From the NCBI GenBank assembly GCA_947498845.1, contig CANMLX010000005.1, positions 115,772 to 179,771 of the forward strand: a stretch of DNA of 64,000 bases, given 5' to 3'. Positions within the stretch are counted from its first letter, which is position 1, and every line of letters starts with the position of its first letter. The notes under the pieces were generated by a model. That model saw nothing but the letters and a program-made list of their open reading frames with translations, had not been told where the DNA came from and searched no databases. Position numbers and translations under genes: made by a program. This DNA is from an uncultured Flavobacteriaceae bacterium. GTDB taxonomy: Bacteria; Bacteroidota; Bacteroidia; Flavobacteriales; Flavobacteriaceae. Shown here in pieces: positions 7,641 through 17,043 of the stretch.

Positions 7641-9788
7641 TTAGTTTTTTACTTTTGCTACTTTTTTAATATCTGCAGCTGTTTTTAAATCTTCTAAAAC
7701 ATGTATGGCTTCTTCTACATAAACATCTTTACTTAAGCTTTTGTACCAACGCTCACGTTTTTCCTGTAAGTTAGTGGTATCTTTTTCAAATAACTTTTTC
7801 TCGTATTCCAATGGACCAAAAGTTAAGTTTGTTGTATAGTCTGAAATAGCTTCAAAACGTTCTGCTTCTTTATCATTAAGTTCTAATTGTTTTTTGTATT
7901 CTTTGTAATTCAATGAAAACAAGGTCTCATCAATCTTGCTTTTTACCCATTTGGCATTATCTTCAATTAGCTTTAATTGAAAATTGTGCTTCATTCTCAT
8001 ATTGCTTTTTCTTATGGCTTCTTCATAGCCAAAATATTTATTCCAAACCTCGTAATTTGCCGAACCAATTTCATCGTAAGGAAGCGGGTTGTCTTTCTCT
8101 TTTTCCCCGATATCAATAAAACTAAATCTACCGGGTAATTTAACATCGCTTTTTACACCTTCTAACTGTACAGAACCTCCATTTATTCTGTAATATTTTT
8201 GAGTGGTAAATGCTAAGGCTCCCAAATCTCCATTTGTATTGTTTCGTACTAAATTATTTAAGTTGTACACATTTTGCACGGTACCTTTACCATAGGTTTG
8301 TTTACTTCCTATAATCACAGCTCGCTTGTAATCCTGCATTGCTGCAGCCATAATTTCTGAAGCTGAAGCAGATAATTCATTTACCAAAACTACAAGGGGA
8401 CCATCCCATGATATAGAACGATCTGTGTCTTCTAAAGTTTCTTTTGGTGCTCCGGTGGACCTTACTTGAACAATAGGACCTTCTTTTATAAATAAACCTG
8501 CCATTTCTACAACAGTTGGTAGTGAGCCACCTCCGTTATTACGTAAATCTAAAATAAGACCTTGCATCCCTTCAGATTTAAGACGCTCTATTTCTTTTTT
8601 TACATCTTTTGCTGCATTAAGCTTTTTGTATTCTTTAAAATCTACATAAAAACGAGGTAAATTAATAATACCAAACTTTTTTTGATCCTTTTCAACTATA
8701 GAAGATTTAGCGTAAGTTTCACCTATTTCAACAATATCTCTGGTTATAGTAATATCCTTAATTGTACCATCTACTTTCTTTATGGTTAATGTAACTTTTG
8801 TACCTTTAGGACCCTTAATATACTTTATAGCATCGCTAATACGCATACCAACAATATCTACTGGGAATTGCTCATTCTCTTGTTTTACTTTTAAAATTAA
8901 ATCTTCTACTTCTAAAAGTTGACTTCTCCATGCTGGCCCTCCAGAGATAAGCTCTACCACTTTTATGTAACCTAAACGCTTTTGTAATCTAGCACCTATG
9001 CCCTCTAGCTTTCCAGACATTTGCTGATCAAAATCTTCTTTGCCTTTTGGAGCTAGATAATATGTATGTGGGTCAAACTCTTCTACAATAACATTAACAT
9101 AGGATGAAAACCAATCTTCACGTGTTAAGTCATCAATGCTATCGTTAAAATAAATATCAATAGATCTAAGTGTTGTTTCTCGAGCTTCTTTTTCGATTTC
9201 AGCATCGGTTTTCATAACATAAGATGGATCTTTTTCTTTAGCGCTTCTCTCTTGCTCATAGATATCATCATAATTTGAAAGCGTAGAAAATTTTAATTGT
9301 TTTCTCCAACGCTCTTCCATTTGCTTTTTTGTTTTAACAAAGATCATTTTATCGTTATCAGTGTCAAAAGTTTCATCTTTTGTGTAATCAAAAGGTTGAG
9401 ATAACACGGTTTTGTAGGTGCTTTTTGCCTCTTCAATACGTTCAAGCATGCGCTCATGTACAACATTAAAAAATGTAATATCATAAGCTCTTAATTGATC
9501 ATCTATATCTGTTTTATACTTTTCAAACTCTTTGTAGTCAGACTCGTAGAAATAACGTTTAACGGGATCTATACGTTCCATGTAATCGTCAAAAAATTCT
9601 TTAGAAAATTCATCATTAAGTTTTATGGGGTCAAAGTGTCCTTGTTGTAAAACGTAGGTAATAACCTGAATCAATAATTTGTCTTTATCTGGGTCATCAA
9701 AACTTTTTGAAGTAAAGCTACAAGAGGCGAATGCTAACAAAAGGACTAATAGTAAAACTTTAAGATTCTTTTTCATCATATCTATCAT
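7641..9788 (-). CDS. C-terminal processing (tail-specific) protease, S41
   Basis: A 715-residue lipoprotein: the N-terminus ends in a lipobox, LLLAFASC (Cys23). A Prc N-terminal region is followed by a PDZ domain (about 250-345) and an S41 peptidase core. ELSASASE (Ser near 475-477) and GKGTVQ (Lys501) supply the Ser-Lys dyad. The C-terminal DUF3340-like extension matches Tsp/Prc. It degrades periplasmic proteins from their C-termini. The start at 9788 is not certain; Met4 or Met5 (9779, 9776) gives a shorter, more typical signal sequence. Confidence 0.92.
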   Translation of the reverse strand: MIDMMKKNLKVLLLVLLLAFASCSFTSKSFDDPDKDKLLIQVITYVLQQGHFDPIKLNDEFSKEFFDDYMERIDPVKRYFYESDYKEFEKYKTDIDDQLRAYDITFFNVVHERMLERIEEAKSTYKTVLSQPFDYTKDETFDTDNDKMIFVKTKKQMEERWRKQLKFSTLSNYDDIYEQERSAKEKDPSYVMKTDAEIEKEARETTLRSIDIYFNDSIDDLTREDWFSSYVNVIVEEFDPHTYYLAPKGKEDFDQQMSGKLEGIGARLQKRLGYIKVVELISGGPAWRSQLLEVEDLILKVKQENEQFPVDIVGMRISDAIKYIKGPKGTKVTLTIKKVDGTIKDITITRDIVEIGETYAKSSIVEKDQKKFGIINLPRFYVDFKEYKKLNAAKDVKKEIERLKSEGMQGLILDLRNNGGGSLPTVVEMAGLFIKEGPIVQVRSTGAPKETLEDTDRSISWDGPLVVLVNELSASASEIMAAAMQDYKRAVIIGSKQTYGKGTVQNVYNLNNLVRNNTNGDLGALAFTTQKYYRINGGSVQLEGVKSDVKLPGRFSFIDIGEKEKDNPLPYDEIGSANYEVWNKYFGYEEAIRKSNMRMKHNFQLKLIEDNAKWVKSKIDETLFSLNYKEYKKQLELNDKEAERFEAISDYTTNLTFGPLEYEKKLFEKDTTNLQEKRERWYKSLSKDVYVEEAIHVLEDLKTAADIKKVAKVKN

Positions 9789-9940
9789 AATAAACCGCTA
9801 AATTAGTTTTAGCTTACTAAATTAATGAAAAAACCGTGCCATTAAAAGGATGTGAGGTTATTTTTCGACGAAAAAACAAAAATAGAACTTTACATAAGAA
9901 TTTGTGTATTTTAGCGATACTCAAACATCGATTAATTACA

Positions 9941-10714
9941 ATGAAAAAACCTTTAATTTTAGTAACTAATGATGATGGTATTACAGCTCCTGGTATTAGA
10001 GCTTTAATTGATGTAATGATAACTATTGGAGACGTTGTTGTAGTGGCTCCAGATAGTCCACAAAGTGGACAAGGTCATGCTATAACTATAGATGCTACAT
10101 TACATGTAAATCAATTAAAAGTTGACTCAGGAAGCCATTTAGAATATACCTGTTCTGGAACGCCTGCCGATTGTGTGAAGCTCGCCATAAGAGAAATATT
10201 AGGTAGACGGCCAGATATTTGTGTTTCTGGTATTAACCATGGTTCAAATTCTTCAATAAATGTAATTTACTCAGGGACCATGAGTGCCGCTATAGAAGCA
10301 GGAATAGAAGGGATTCCAGCCATTGGTTTTTCTTTATTAAATTATGATTGGGATGCTTCGTTTGATGCCTGTAAAACGTATGTGAAAGCAATTACCAAAA
10401 ATGTTTTAAAAAACGGACTAGAAAAAGGTGTTGTGTTAAATGCAAACATACCAGATATAGCTAAACATGAAATAAAAGGGGTTAAAATATGTAGACAGGC
10501 TAGAGCTAACTGGGTTGAACAGTTTGATAAACGAAAAACCCCACAAGGTAAAGATTATTATTGGTTAACAGGTAAATTTGTTAACTTAGATGGAGGAGAA
10601 GATACCGATGAATGGGCGCTTGAAAATAATTACATTTCTGTGGTTCCTGTGCAGTTTGATTTAACGGCACATCATACTATAGAACAACTGAATAATTGGA
10701 CATTTAATGATTAA
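9941..10714 (+). CDS. surE: 5'/3'-nucleotidase SurE
   Basis: A 257-residue phosphatase beginning MKKPLILVTNDDG, the metal-binding DD motif of SurE, with SGTPADCVKLA and INHGSNSSINVIYSGTMSAA further on. It dephosphorylates nucleoside monophosphates in the cytoplasm. The frame is open from 9836, but the extra 35 residues are basic and unlike the family, so the ATG at 9941 is chosen. The stop overlaps the next frame by 8 bp. Confidence 0.95.
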   Translation: MKKPLILVTNDDGITAPGIRALIDVMITIGDVVVVAPDSPQSGQGHAITIDATLHVNQLKVDSGSHLEYTCSGTPADCVKLAIREILGRRPDICVSGINHGSNSSINVIYSGTMSAAIEAGIEGIPAIGFSLLNYDWDASFDACKTYVKAITKNVLKNGLEKGVVLNANIPDIAKHEIKGVKICRQARANWVEQFDKRKTPQGKDYYWLTGKFVNLDGGEDTDEWALENNYISVVPVQFDLTAHHTIEQLNNWTFND

Positions 10715-10991
10715 AAAAGAACTTGCGATTGGTGTTTTAGTAGGTTTAATAGCTAATGCTATGGGGCTATTTTTTATTGCTGCCATTTTAAGTAAAGGAG
10801 ATGATTTTGTAAACGTTATAAAAGCAGCTTACAGCGAAGGTTTCCTTGGGAAATTAGTAAGTATTGGTGCTGTTTTAAATCTTATAGCTTTTTTTGTATT
10901 TATAAAAAAAAGGCAAGATTATCGTGCCCGAGGGGTTATAGTAATTACAGTGTTTATTGCTGTTCTTACGTTTGTTCTTAAATTGTTTTAA
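10707..10991 (+). CDS. small membrane protein
   Basis: A 94-residue protein with three predicted hydrophobic segments (about 7-30, 45-65 and 75-93). It overlaps surE by 8 bp and precedes lpxB, an arrangement I believe recurs in flavobacteria. No catalytic motif is visible and I do not assign a function. Confidence 0.7.
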   Translation: MIKKELAIGVLVGLIANAMGLFFIAAILSKGDDFVNVIKAAYSEGFLGKLVSIGAVLNLIAFFVFIKKRQDYRARGVIVITVFIAVLTFVLKLF

Positions 10992-11090
10992 GTTATTTTT
11001 TTATGAAACGAACTTTAACGATAATTTTGAAAAATATTGGAGTATTTATTTGTGATTTATATACAATCTCAAAAAAAATAGTATAAACGC

Positions 11091-12209
11091 ATGAAATACT
11101 ACATACTTGCAGGTGAAGCTTCGGGTGATTTACACGGATCTAATCTTATAAAAGCATTACAAGAAAAAGATAAAGATGCCAATATTAGGTTTTGGGGAGG
11201 TGATTTAATGCAACAAGCTGGAGGACAGTTAGTAAAGCATTATAAAGAGCGTGCTTTTATGGGCTTTACTGAAGTACTAATGAATCTTAGAAAGATTTTT
11301 AAGCTAATAGCCTTTTGTAAGATTGATATAGCTTCTTTTAAGCCAGATGTTATCGTTTTTATAGATAATTCGGGATTCAATTTGCGCATTGCAAAATGGG
11401 CAAAAGCGCAAAATTATTATACTAACTATTACATTTCTCCTCAAGTTTGGGCGTCTAGAGCAAGCAGAGTAAAGGCAATTAAAAGAGACATAGATGCGAT
11501 GTATGTGATATTACCTTTTGTAAAGCCTTTTTACGAAAAGTACAATTACAATGTTTCTTTTGTTGGACACCCTTTAATTGATGCAATAGCAAATAGAGGG
11601 CAAGTGAACGAGTTTCAATTTCGTAAAACACATCAACTAAGTGAAAAGCCCATTATAGCATTATTACCAGGGAGTAGAAAACAAGAGATAACCAATATGT
11701 TATCTGTGATGTTGAGTTTAATACATGATTTTTCCGATTATCAATTTGTAATTGCTGGCGCACCAAGTCAAGATTTTGAGTTTTATAAATCGATTATAAA
11801 AAATAAAAATGTTGCTTTTATTTCTAATAAGACTTACGATTTACTTAGCGTGTCTTATGCTGCTTTGGTAACTTCAGGAACGGCAACTTTAGAAACAGCT
11901 TTATTTAAAGTGCCTCAGGTAGTGTGCTATAAAGGAAGTACTATTTCTTATCATATTGCTAAACGTATTATTACATTAAAATTTATTTCGTTAGTTAATT
12001 TAGTGATGGATAAAGAAGTCGTTACAGAATTGATTCAAAACAATTTTAATAAAAGGCGTCTTAAACAAGAATTACACAAAATTCTAGGCACCAGTAATAG
12101 AGAGACAATGTTTAACGCGTATTACGACTTAGAAAAGAAACTTGGCGGAAAAGGCGCTAGTGAAAAAACGGCTCAATTAATTTTTAATGCTTTAAAAACA
12201 AAGGATTAA
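11091..12209 (+). CDS. lpxB: lipid-A-disaccharide synthase
   Basis: A 372-residue GT19 glycosyltransferase. It condenses UDP-2,3-diacylglucosamine with lipid X to make the lipid A disaccharide at the inner membrane. Family landmarks: N-terminal YYILAGEASGDLHGSNL, FIDNSGFNLRIAKWAK, YYISPQVWASRASRVK, FVGHPLID, LLPGSRKQEI and the SGTATLETALF donor-binding segment. Length is normal. It follows surE and the small membrane gene on the same strand. Confidence 0.96.
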   Translation: MKYYILAGEASGDLHGSNLIKALQEKDKDANIRFWGGDLMQQAGGQLVKHYKERAFMGFTEVLMNLRKIFKLIAFCKIDIASFKPDVIVFIDNSGFNLRIAKWAKAQNYYTNYYISPQVWASRASRVKAIKRDIDAMYVILPFVKPFYEKYNYNVSFVGHPLIDAIANRGQVNEFQFRKTHQLSEKPIIALLPGSRKQEITNMLSVMLSLIHDFSDYQFVIAGAPSQDFEFYKSIIKNKNVAFISNKTYDLLSVSYAALVTSGTATLETALFKVPQVVCYKGSTISYHIAKRIITLKFISLVNLVMDKEVVTELIQNNFNKRRLKQELHKILGTSNRETMFNAYYDLEKKLGGKGASEKTAQLIFNALKTKD

Positions 12210-12292
12210 TTCTATAAGAGAACGGAGTGGGTTGCACACGTTCTTAATTTTATAATAAATTTAATTTCATTTAATTACTAAAATTTAAACGT

Positions 12293-12832
12293 GTGAAAAA
12301 AGTACTGTTTCTCTTAATTTTGATTATTGGTTTTAATAGTTGTAAATCGTCTAAGCGACCAAAAGTAGTTACTAAAAAAGCCCAGGTTGAGAAACGTAAA
12401 GTGGTTGCTACTCCAAAGAAGAAAAAGGTTCATGTGAGTAAAAATCAATCTAAACCTTCAAAAGTTGTAGCGTATTCTAAACAGTTTTTAGGTACACGAT
12501 ATAAATGGGGAGGTACTACAAAATCTGGTATAGACTGTTCTGGTTTAGTATACGAATCGTTTAGAGCCTACGATATTATTCTACCAAGAATATCAAGAGA
12601 TATTGCCAAAAGAGGTGTAAAAGTGCCTTTGCATAAAGTTAAAAAAGGGGATTTACTATTCTTTAAAACTAAAAACAGGAGAAATGCTATTAATCACGTT
12701 GGTTTAGTTACCGAAATAAAAAACAATACGATTTATTTTATTCATTCTACAACTAGTAAGGGGGTAATTATATCTTCTCTAAATACAAGTTATTGGAAAT
12801 CTGCTTTTGCTGAAGCAAGACATATATTGTAA
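12293..12832 (+). CDS. NlpC/P60 (C40) family lipoprotein peptidase
   Basis: A 179-residue protein with a lipobox (GFNSC, Cys17), a Lys-rich linker (about 20-55) and an NlpC/P60 domain. Catalytic residues are visible: Cys82 in GIDCSGLVYESF, His135 in INHVGLVT and His151 as the probable third residue. It presumably cleaves peptidoglycan stem peptides. The start codon is GTG (12293-12295); no ATG occurs before the signal sequence. Confidence 0.9.
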   Translation: MKKVLFLLILIIGFNSCKSSKRPKVVTKKAQVEKRKVVATPKKKKVHVSKNQSKPSKVVAYSKQFLGTRYKWGGTTKSGIDCSGLVYESFRAYDIILPRISRDIAKRGVKVPLHKVKKGDLLFFKTKNRRNAINHVGLVTEIKNNTIYFIHSTTSKGVIISSLNTSYWKSAFAEARHIL

Positions 12833-12886
12833 GAAAAACAGCTATGGACAAGCCTTTGAAGTACGCCTAGGAAATAAATTATCTGA

Positions 12887-12906
12887 TTTCGAGCCAAGTC
12901 TCGAAA
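12887..12906. repeat. palindromic repeat, TCGAG family, copy 3
   Basis: Hairpin TTTCGAG-CCAAGT-CTCGAAA with a 7-bp perfect stem. It resembles the hairpin at 1176-1193 in outer stem and loop position, in the gap before comEC. Confidence 0.45.
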
Positions 12907-12952
12907 TATCATACCCTTTGTCGATGCCAATAAAATTAGTAACTTTCGATTA

Positions 12953-14992
12953 ATGAAGTTGCTAAATTTTACAATAATAAAGCTTGCTATATGCATTAGT
13001 ATTGGTGTTTTAATAGGGTATTTCTTTAAAATATCCTTGTTAGTTTCTATTACTGTTTGTGTTTTTCTTCTCTCTATAGTATCTGCATTTTATTTGTTAA
13101 ACAGAAAGCAATTCACTAAAACTATTTGGTATGGGATGGCTGTATTTGTAACCATGATAGCAGTTGGTATTTTAACAGTAAATCTTCATGATCACAAAAA
13201 TTTTAAAAATCATTACTCTAATTATGTTAGCGCTAAAAGTGATTCGTTAACTACAATATCATTTAGAATTAGAGAAGTTTTAAAATCAGGAAATTATTAT
13301 GATAAATATATAGTTGAGGTTTTAAATGTTAATGAGAATAAAACCGTTGGGCGGTCTTTGATAAATATAAAGAAGGGTAGCTTAGAATGTAATCTCGATG
13401 TAGATGAATGCTATTTGGCTAAAGCTAAATTTAGAGCATTAATACATCCACAAAACCCTGGACAATTTGATTATAAAAAATATTTAGAGAGAAAATATAT
13501 ATATCATCAGTTATTTGTTGATGGACATCGCTTGTTGAAAGTAAAATCTAGAGATATTACAATATTAGGTATTGCTAATACTATAAGAGCCCATATTAAT
13601 TCAAAGCTAAAACCTTATAATTTTAAACCAGACGAAGTCGCTATTATTAATGCGTTGTTACTTGGACAAAGACAAGATATTAGTAAAGCTATTCATGCAA
13701 GTTATACTAATTCAGGAGCCATACATATTTTAGCCGTTTCTGGATTACATGTAGGGATTTTAATGCTGATGTTAAGTTTTTTATTAAAACCTTTAGAATA
13801 TTTTAAGTACGGTAAATATTTTAAAGCATTATTAATAGTTGTTATACTTTGGTGTTTTGCCTTAATTACAGGGTTATCGGCATCGGTTACAAGAGCAGTT
13901 ACTATGTTTTCTATTGTTGCCATTGGATTAAATTTAAAACGCCCTACCAACATATATAATACACTGGCCATATCAATTTTTGTTTTATTGTTATTTAAAC
14001 CTCTTTTTTTATTTGATGTTGGGTTTCAGTTGAGCTATTTGGCTGTATTTGCTATTGTAGCCTTAGATCCTATTTTATATAAGTTATGGCAACCAAAACA
14101 TTGGTTTTTAGATACCTATTGGCATACGTTTACAATTACCTTGACTGCTCAATTTGGGATAATACCTTTGAGTTTATTTTATTTTAATCAGTTTCCTGGA
14201 TTATTTTTTGTATCTAACTTAGTTATTATACCATTATTAGGTATTGTGTTAGGATTAGGTGTTGTAGTTATCTTTATGGCTTTATTAAATATACTGCCTA
14301 ATATTTTAGCAAAAACGTTTGGCGTTATGGTGAGTTGCATGAACGATTTTGTGATGTGGATCTCGCAAAAAGAGGCTTTTATATTTAAAGATATTTCTTT
14401 TAACTTTTTATATGTCGTAATTACTTATGTTACAATAATTTCGCTTTTAAGGTTTTTATTAAAAAGAAATTTCACCAATTTAAGATTAGTATTAATTGCT
14501 ATAATTTTAATGCAATGTGCAGTTATTTATACAAATTACAATATGCCCAATAATCAATTTATAGTTTTTCATAAGAGTAGGCATAGTTTAATTGGTAAAA
14601 TAAAACATAAAGAAATTGCTATAGCTCACGATTTTGATAGTTTAACTAAAGCTAAAAATAATATTATTAGAGATTATTGTGTGAAGAATGCTATAAATAC
14701 AGTTGTAGAAGATACTTTAAAAGCTGTTTATTTTCTTGATAAGAAACGGCTTTTGGTAATTGATAGCTTAAATATATGCAACCTTAAAACACTTAAACCT
14801 TATTATATTCTGCTAAGGCAATCTCCCAAAATAAATTTGAATAGAGTAATAGATTCTTTACATCCCAAGCAAATTATTGCCGATGGTAGTAATTACAGAT
14901 CTTATATGGAACATTGGGAAAAAGTATGCGAAAAACGAAAACTCCCTTTTCACCAAACAAGTAAAAAGGGGGCTTTTGTAATTAAATATTAA
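12953..14992 (+). CDS. comEC: ComEC/Rec2 family competence protein
   Basis: A 679-residue polytopic membrane protein. N-terminal helices and an OB-like DUF4131 region (about 70-200; HPQNPGQFDYKKYL is typical) precede the Competence domain with GLHVGILMLML and FDVGFQLSYLAVFAI. The C-terminal soluble part (about 530-679) is short and shows no metallo-beta-lactamase HxHxD motif. It forms the inner-membrane DNA channel for transformation. It ends 6 bp from the convergent thioredoxin gene. Confidence 0.9.
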   Translation: MKLLNFTIIKLAICISIGVLIGYFFKISLLVSITVCVFLLSIVSAFYLLNRKQFTKTIWYGMAVFVTMIAVGILTVNLHDHKNFKNHYSNYVSAKSDSLTTISFRIREVLKSGNYYDKYIVEVLNVNENKTVGRSLINIKKGSLECNLDVDECYLAKAKFRALIHPQNPGQFDYKKYLERKYIYHQLFVDGHRLLKVKSRDITILGIANTIRAHINSKLKPYNFKPDEVAIINALLLGQRQDISKAIHASYTNSGAIHILAVSGLHVGILMLMLSFLLKPLEYFKYGKYFKALLIVVILWCFALITGLSASVTRAVTMFSIVAIGLNLKRPTNIYNTLAISIFVLLLFKPLFLFDVGFQLSYLAVFAIVALDPILYKLWQPKHWFLDTYWHTFTITLTAQFGIIPLSLFYFNQFPGLFFVSNLVIIPLLGIVLGLGVVVIFMALLNILPNILAKTFGVMVSCMNDFVMWISQKEAFIFKDISFNFLYVVITYVTIISLLRFLLKRNFTNLRLVLIAIILMQCAVIYTNYNMPNNQFIVFHKSRHSLIGKIKHKEIAIAHDFDSLTKAKNNIIRDYCVKNAINTVVEDTLKAVYFLDKKRLLVIDSLNICNLKTLKPYYILLRQSPKINLNRVIDSLHPKQIIADGSNYRSYMEHWEKVCEKRKLPFHQTSKKGAFVIKY

Positions 14993-14998
14993 GCGATA

Positions 14999-15550
14999 TT
15001 AGCCTTTAAATTGAGGTTTAAACGCTTTATAATATTCATTAAATTTTTCTTGAGTGTCTATGGTCTTGTATGCATCACTACCAAATAGCTTTAAATATAG
15101 CTCTAATTGTGTTGGTTTTTGATAACCTCTAATAGGCGCTATTACTTCGCCTTTATCATCAAAAAAGACAATTGTTGGATAGGCACTAATTTGTAGATAA
15201 GAAGCTAGCTCATGCGGGCTATTACGCGTATTTGCTTTTGAAGGGTTGTAATTTGGATTAGAAAACGTCTTTTCTTTATAGATGATATTATCATCACCTT
15301 CTCCATTAAACTTTACAGCGTAGTAATTGTCGTTTACAAAATCCACGACATCTTTATTATGAAATGTGTCGCGGTCTAATAGTTTACATGGTCCACACCA
15401 ATTGGTGTAAACGTCCATCATAATTTTTTTAGGCGCTTTTTTTTGAAGTTCTAATGCTTCTTTAAACGTTACCCAATTTATTTCTTGTGCAAATACGCCA
15501 TTAATAGACGTAAATAAAACTAATAATACTATGTATAATATCTTTTTCAT
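14999..15550 (-). CDS. thioredoxin-fold protein with CGPC motif
   Basis: A 183-residue secreted protein: signal peptide ending near VFAQ, then a thioredoxin fold with the redox pair in YTNWCGPCKLLDRDTF. EAYP-type cis-Pro context is seen as ISAYPTIVFFDDKGE. Probably a periplasmic dithiol reductase. The frame continues to 15559, but Met at 15550 (MKKILYIVLL) gives the standard signal sequence. Confidence 0.85.
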   Translation of the reverse strand: MKKILYIVLLVLFTSINGVFAQEINWVTFKEALELQKKAPKKIMMDVYTNWCGPCKLLDRDTFHNKDVVDFVNDNYYAVKFNGEGDDNIIYKEKTFSNPNYNPSKANTRNSPHELASYLQISAYPTIVFFDDKGEVIAPIRGYQKPTQLELYLKLFGSDAYKTIDTQEKFNEYYKAFKPQFKG

Positions 15551-15622
15551 AATAAACAATACTTTGCAAACAGCGTACCAACTTACAAAAAAAGAGTTAA
15601 AGTATTATTGTTTATTAAGGTA

Positions 15623-17023
15623 TTATAACACAATGTTTAAATCTTTTTTGTTTAAAACCTCAATATCTTTTTGGGTAATTCCTGTTCCCGAAGCATACAC
15701 ATTTTTAAGTGTATTTATTTTAGAAAACGTATCTAAACTGGCTTTACTAAGTTTAGAGTTTCCATATACATTTAAGCTGTTCAAACTGTTAAGGTTTTCA
15801 ATAGTAGCAATACCATTATCTGTAATATTACCATTTCTGTTAATCACTAATTTTTGTAGATTTTTAAATGAACTTATGGTTTTTAAATGGTCATCATTTA
15901 AATTGTTGTTTTCAATATATAACCAGATAATATTGTCCTTAATTTTAGATAGCTTCTCTAATTTAGCATTTAAATCATCACCAGGTTTTTTAGTGTAAGG
16001 AGGTAAAACGACTTCAAAAAGGTTAGAGTCGAATACCAATTCTCTAATTGTAAAACCTTCTGCTTTTATGTCTTCTAAAGTACTTGGGTTAGCAGCTGTT
16101 GCTTTTGGTAATACAACGTCACTAGTTGAACCATGATGCCCACCATGAGCCCCTCCTTTTAAACCTAACATCGAGGATGCTATGTGTAGAACATTTTCGG
16201 GTGTTTCTACAGATGCAACTGTAGATGTGTGATTAGCATGAACGTTATCTATCCAATACGTTAAAATAGCTATTTCTTCTTCTGTTAAAGGGGTTTTTCC
16301 TTCGGGAGGCATAAAATCTTCATGCTCTGGATCTAATAACACACGCTTAATCATTTCAGATTCTAATGCTTTACCAGCTATTACAGTAGCACCATGTTTA
16401 CCGCCTTTAGCAATAGATAAAGAATCTTGGAAAGAGAGTCCTCCTTTTTTCTTAGACTTGCTATGGCAACTAATACATTTATCTTCTAAAATAGGTTGGA
16501 CTAGATGGTTGAAAACAACAGCATCTTCTACTTTCTCTACCTTCACTAATTCTTTACTAGTATCCTTTTTGCCAAATGGGAAATATTTGGTTAAATAATC
16601 GCTGCCATGCGTTAAGTTAGCACCGTAGTGTCCAGTAATACTAAGGAGGATAACTATTAAGGTTAGAACAGAAATGTTAGCTTTTACTTTGTTTTTCTTT
16701 GGTAATTTTATTTTTTCTATGCTAATTAGCCAAGCGATTAGAGCTATAGCAGAAGTAAATACACCAAACCAAAAATGGTTGTCTAAAGCAGCTTCTTCGT
16801 AATCACCACTTAGAGATAGCATATAACCAAGTATACAGGCTACAACAGCGCTTAAAAATCCTAGTAGTAAGGCTAAAGGAGTAGCGGCTGTAATTACGTT
16901 ATATTTCTTTTTTCTTCCTAAAATTTCAAGAACAAAAGCAAAAATTAAAAAACCAATTGGTAAATGTACTACTAAAGGGTGAAATCTTCCTAGAAACAGT
17001 ACAAAATCGGGTACGTCATTCAT
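15623..17023 (-). CDS. DUF2231 membrane domain - c-type cytochrome - leucine-rich repeats
   Basis: A 466-residue protein with three modules. Residues 10-150 are a DUF2231-like membrane domain with HPLVVHLPIGF and four or five helices. Residues 165-265 are a planctomycete-type cytochrome domain with the haem motif CISCH (183-187) and the distal MPPEGKTPLTEEE segment. Residues 355-466 are leucine-rich repeats. It is the last gene of a four-gene operon and probably anchors the secreted partners to a membrane redox chain. The role is inference; the family has no assigned reaction. Confidence 0.82.
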   Translation of the reverse strand: MNDVPDFVLFLGRFHPLVVHLPIGFLIFAFVLEILGRKKKYNVITAATPLALLLGFLSAVVACILGYMLSLSGDYEEAALDNHFWFGVFTSAIALIAWLISIEKIKLPKKNKVKANISVLTLIVILLSITGHYGANLTHGSDYLTKYFPFGKKDTSKELVKVEKVEDAVVFNHLVQPILEDKCISCHSKSKKKGGLSFQDSLSIAKGGKHGATVIAGKALESEMIKRVLLDPEHEDFMPPEGKTPLTEEEIAILTYWIDNVHANHTSTVASVETPENVLHIASSMLGLKGGAHGGHHGSTSDVVLPKATAANPSTLEDIKAEGFTIRELVFDSNLFEVVLPPYTKKPGDDLNAKLEKLSKIKDNIIWLYIENNNLNDDHLKTISSFKNLQKLVINRNGNITDNGIATIENLNSLNSLNVYGNSKLSKASLDTFSKINTLKNVYASGTGITQKDIEVLNKKDLNIVL

Positions 17024-17043
17024 AAGTCAAAGTAAGTGTAAGG

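Noticed and set aside
15531..15998. 155-aa plus-strand frame
   Set aside because: Antisense to the 3' end of the cytochrome-LRR gene and overlaps the thioredoxin gene start; translation has no recognisable domain.
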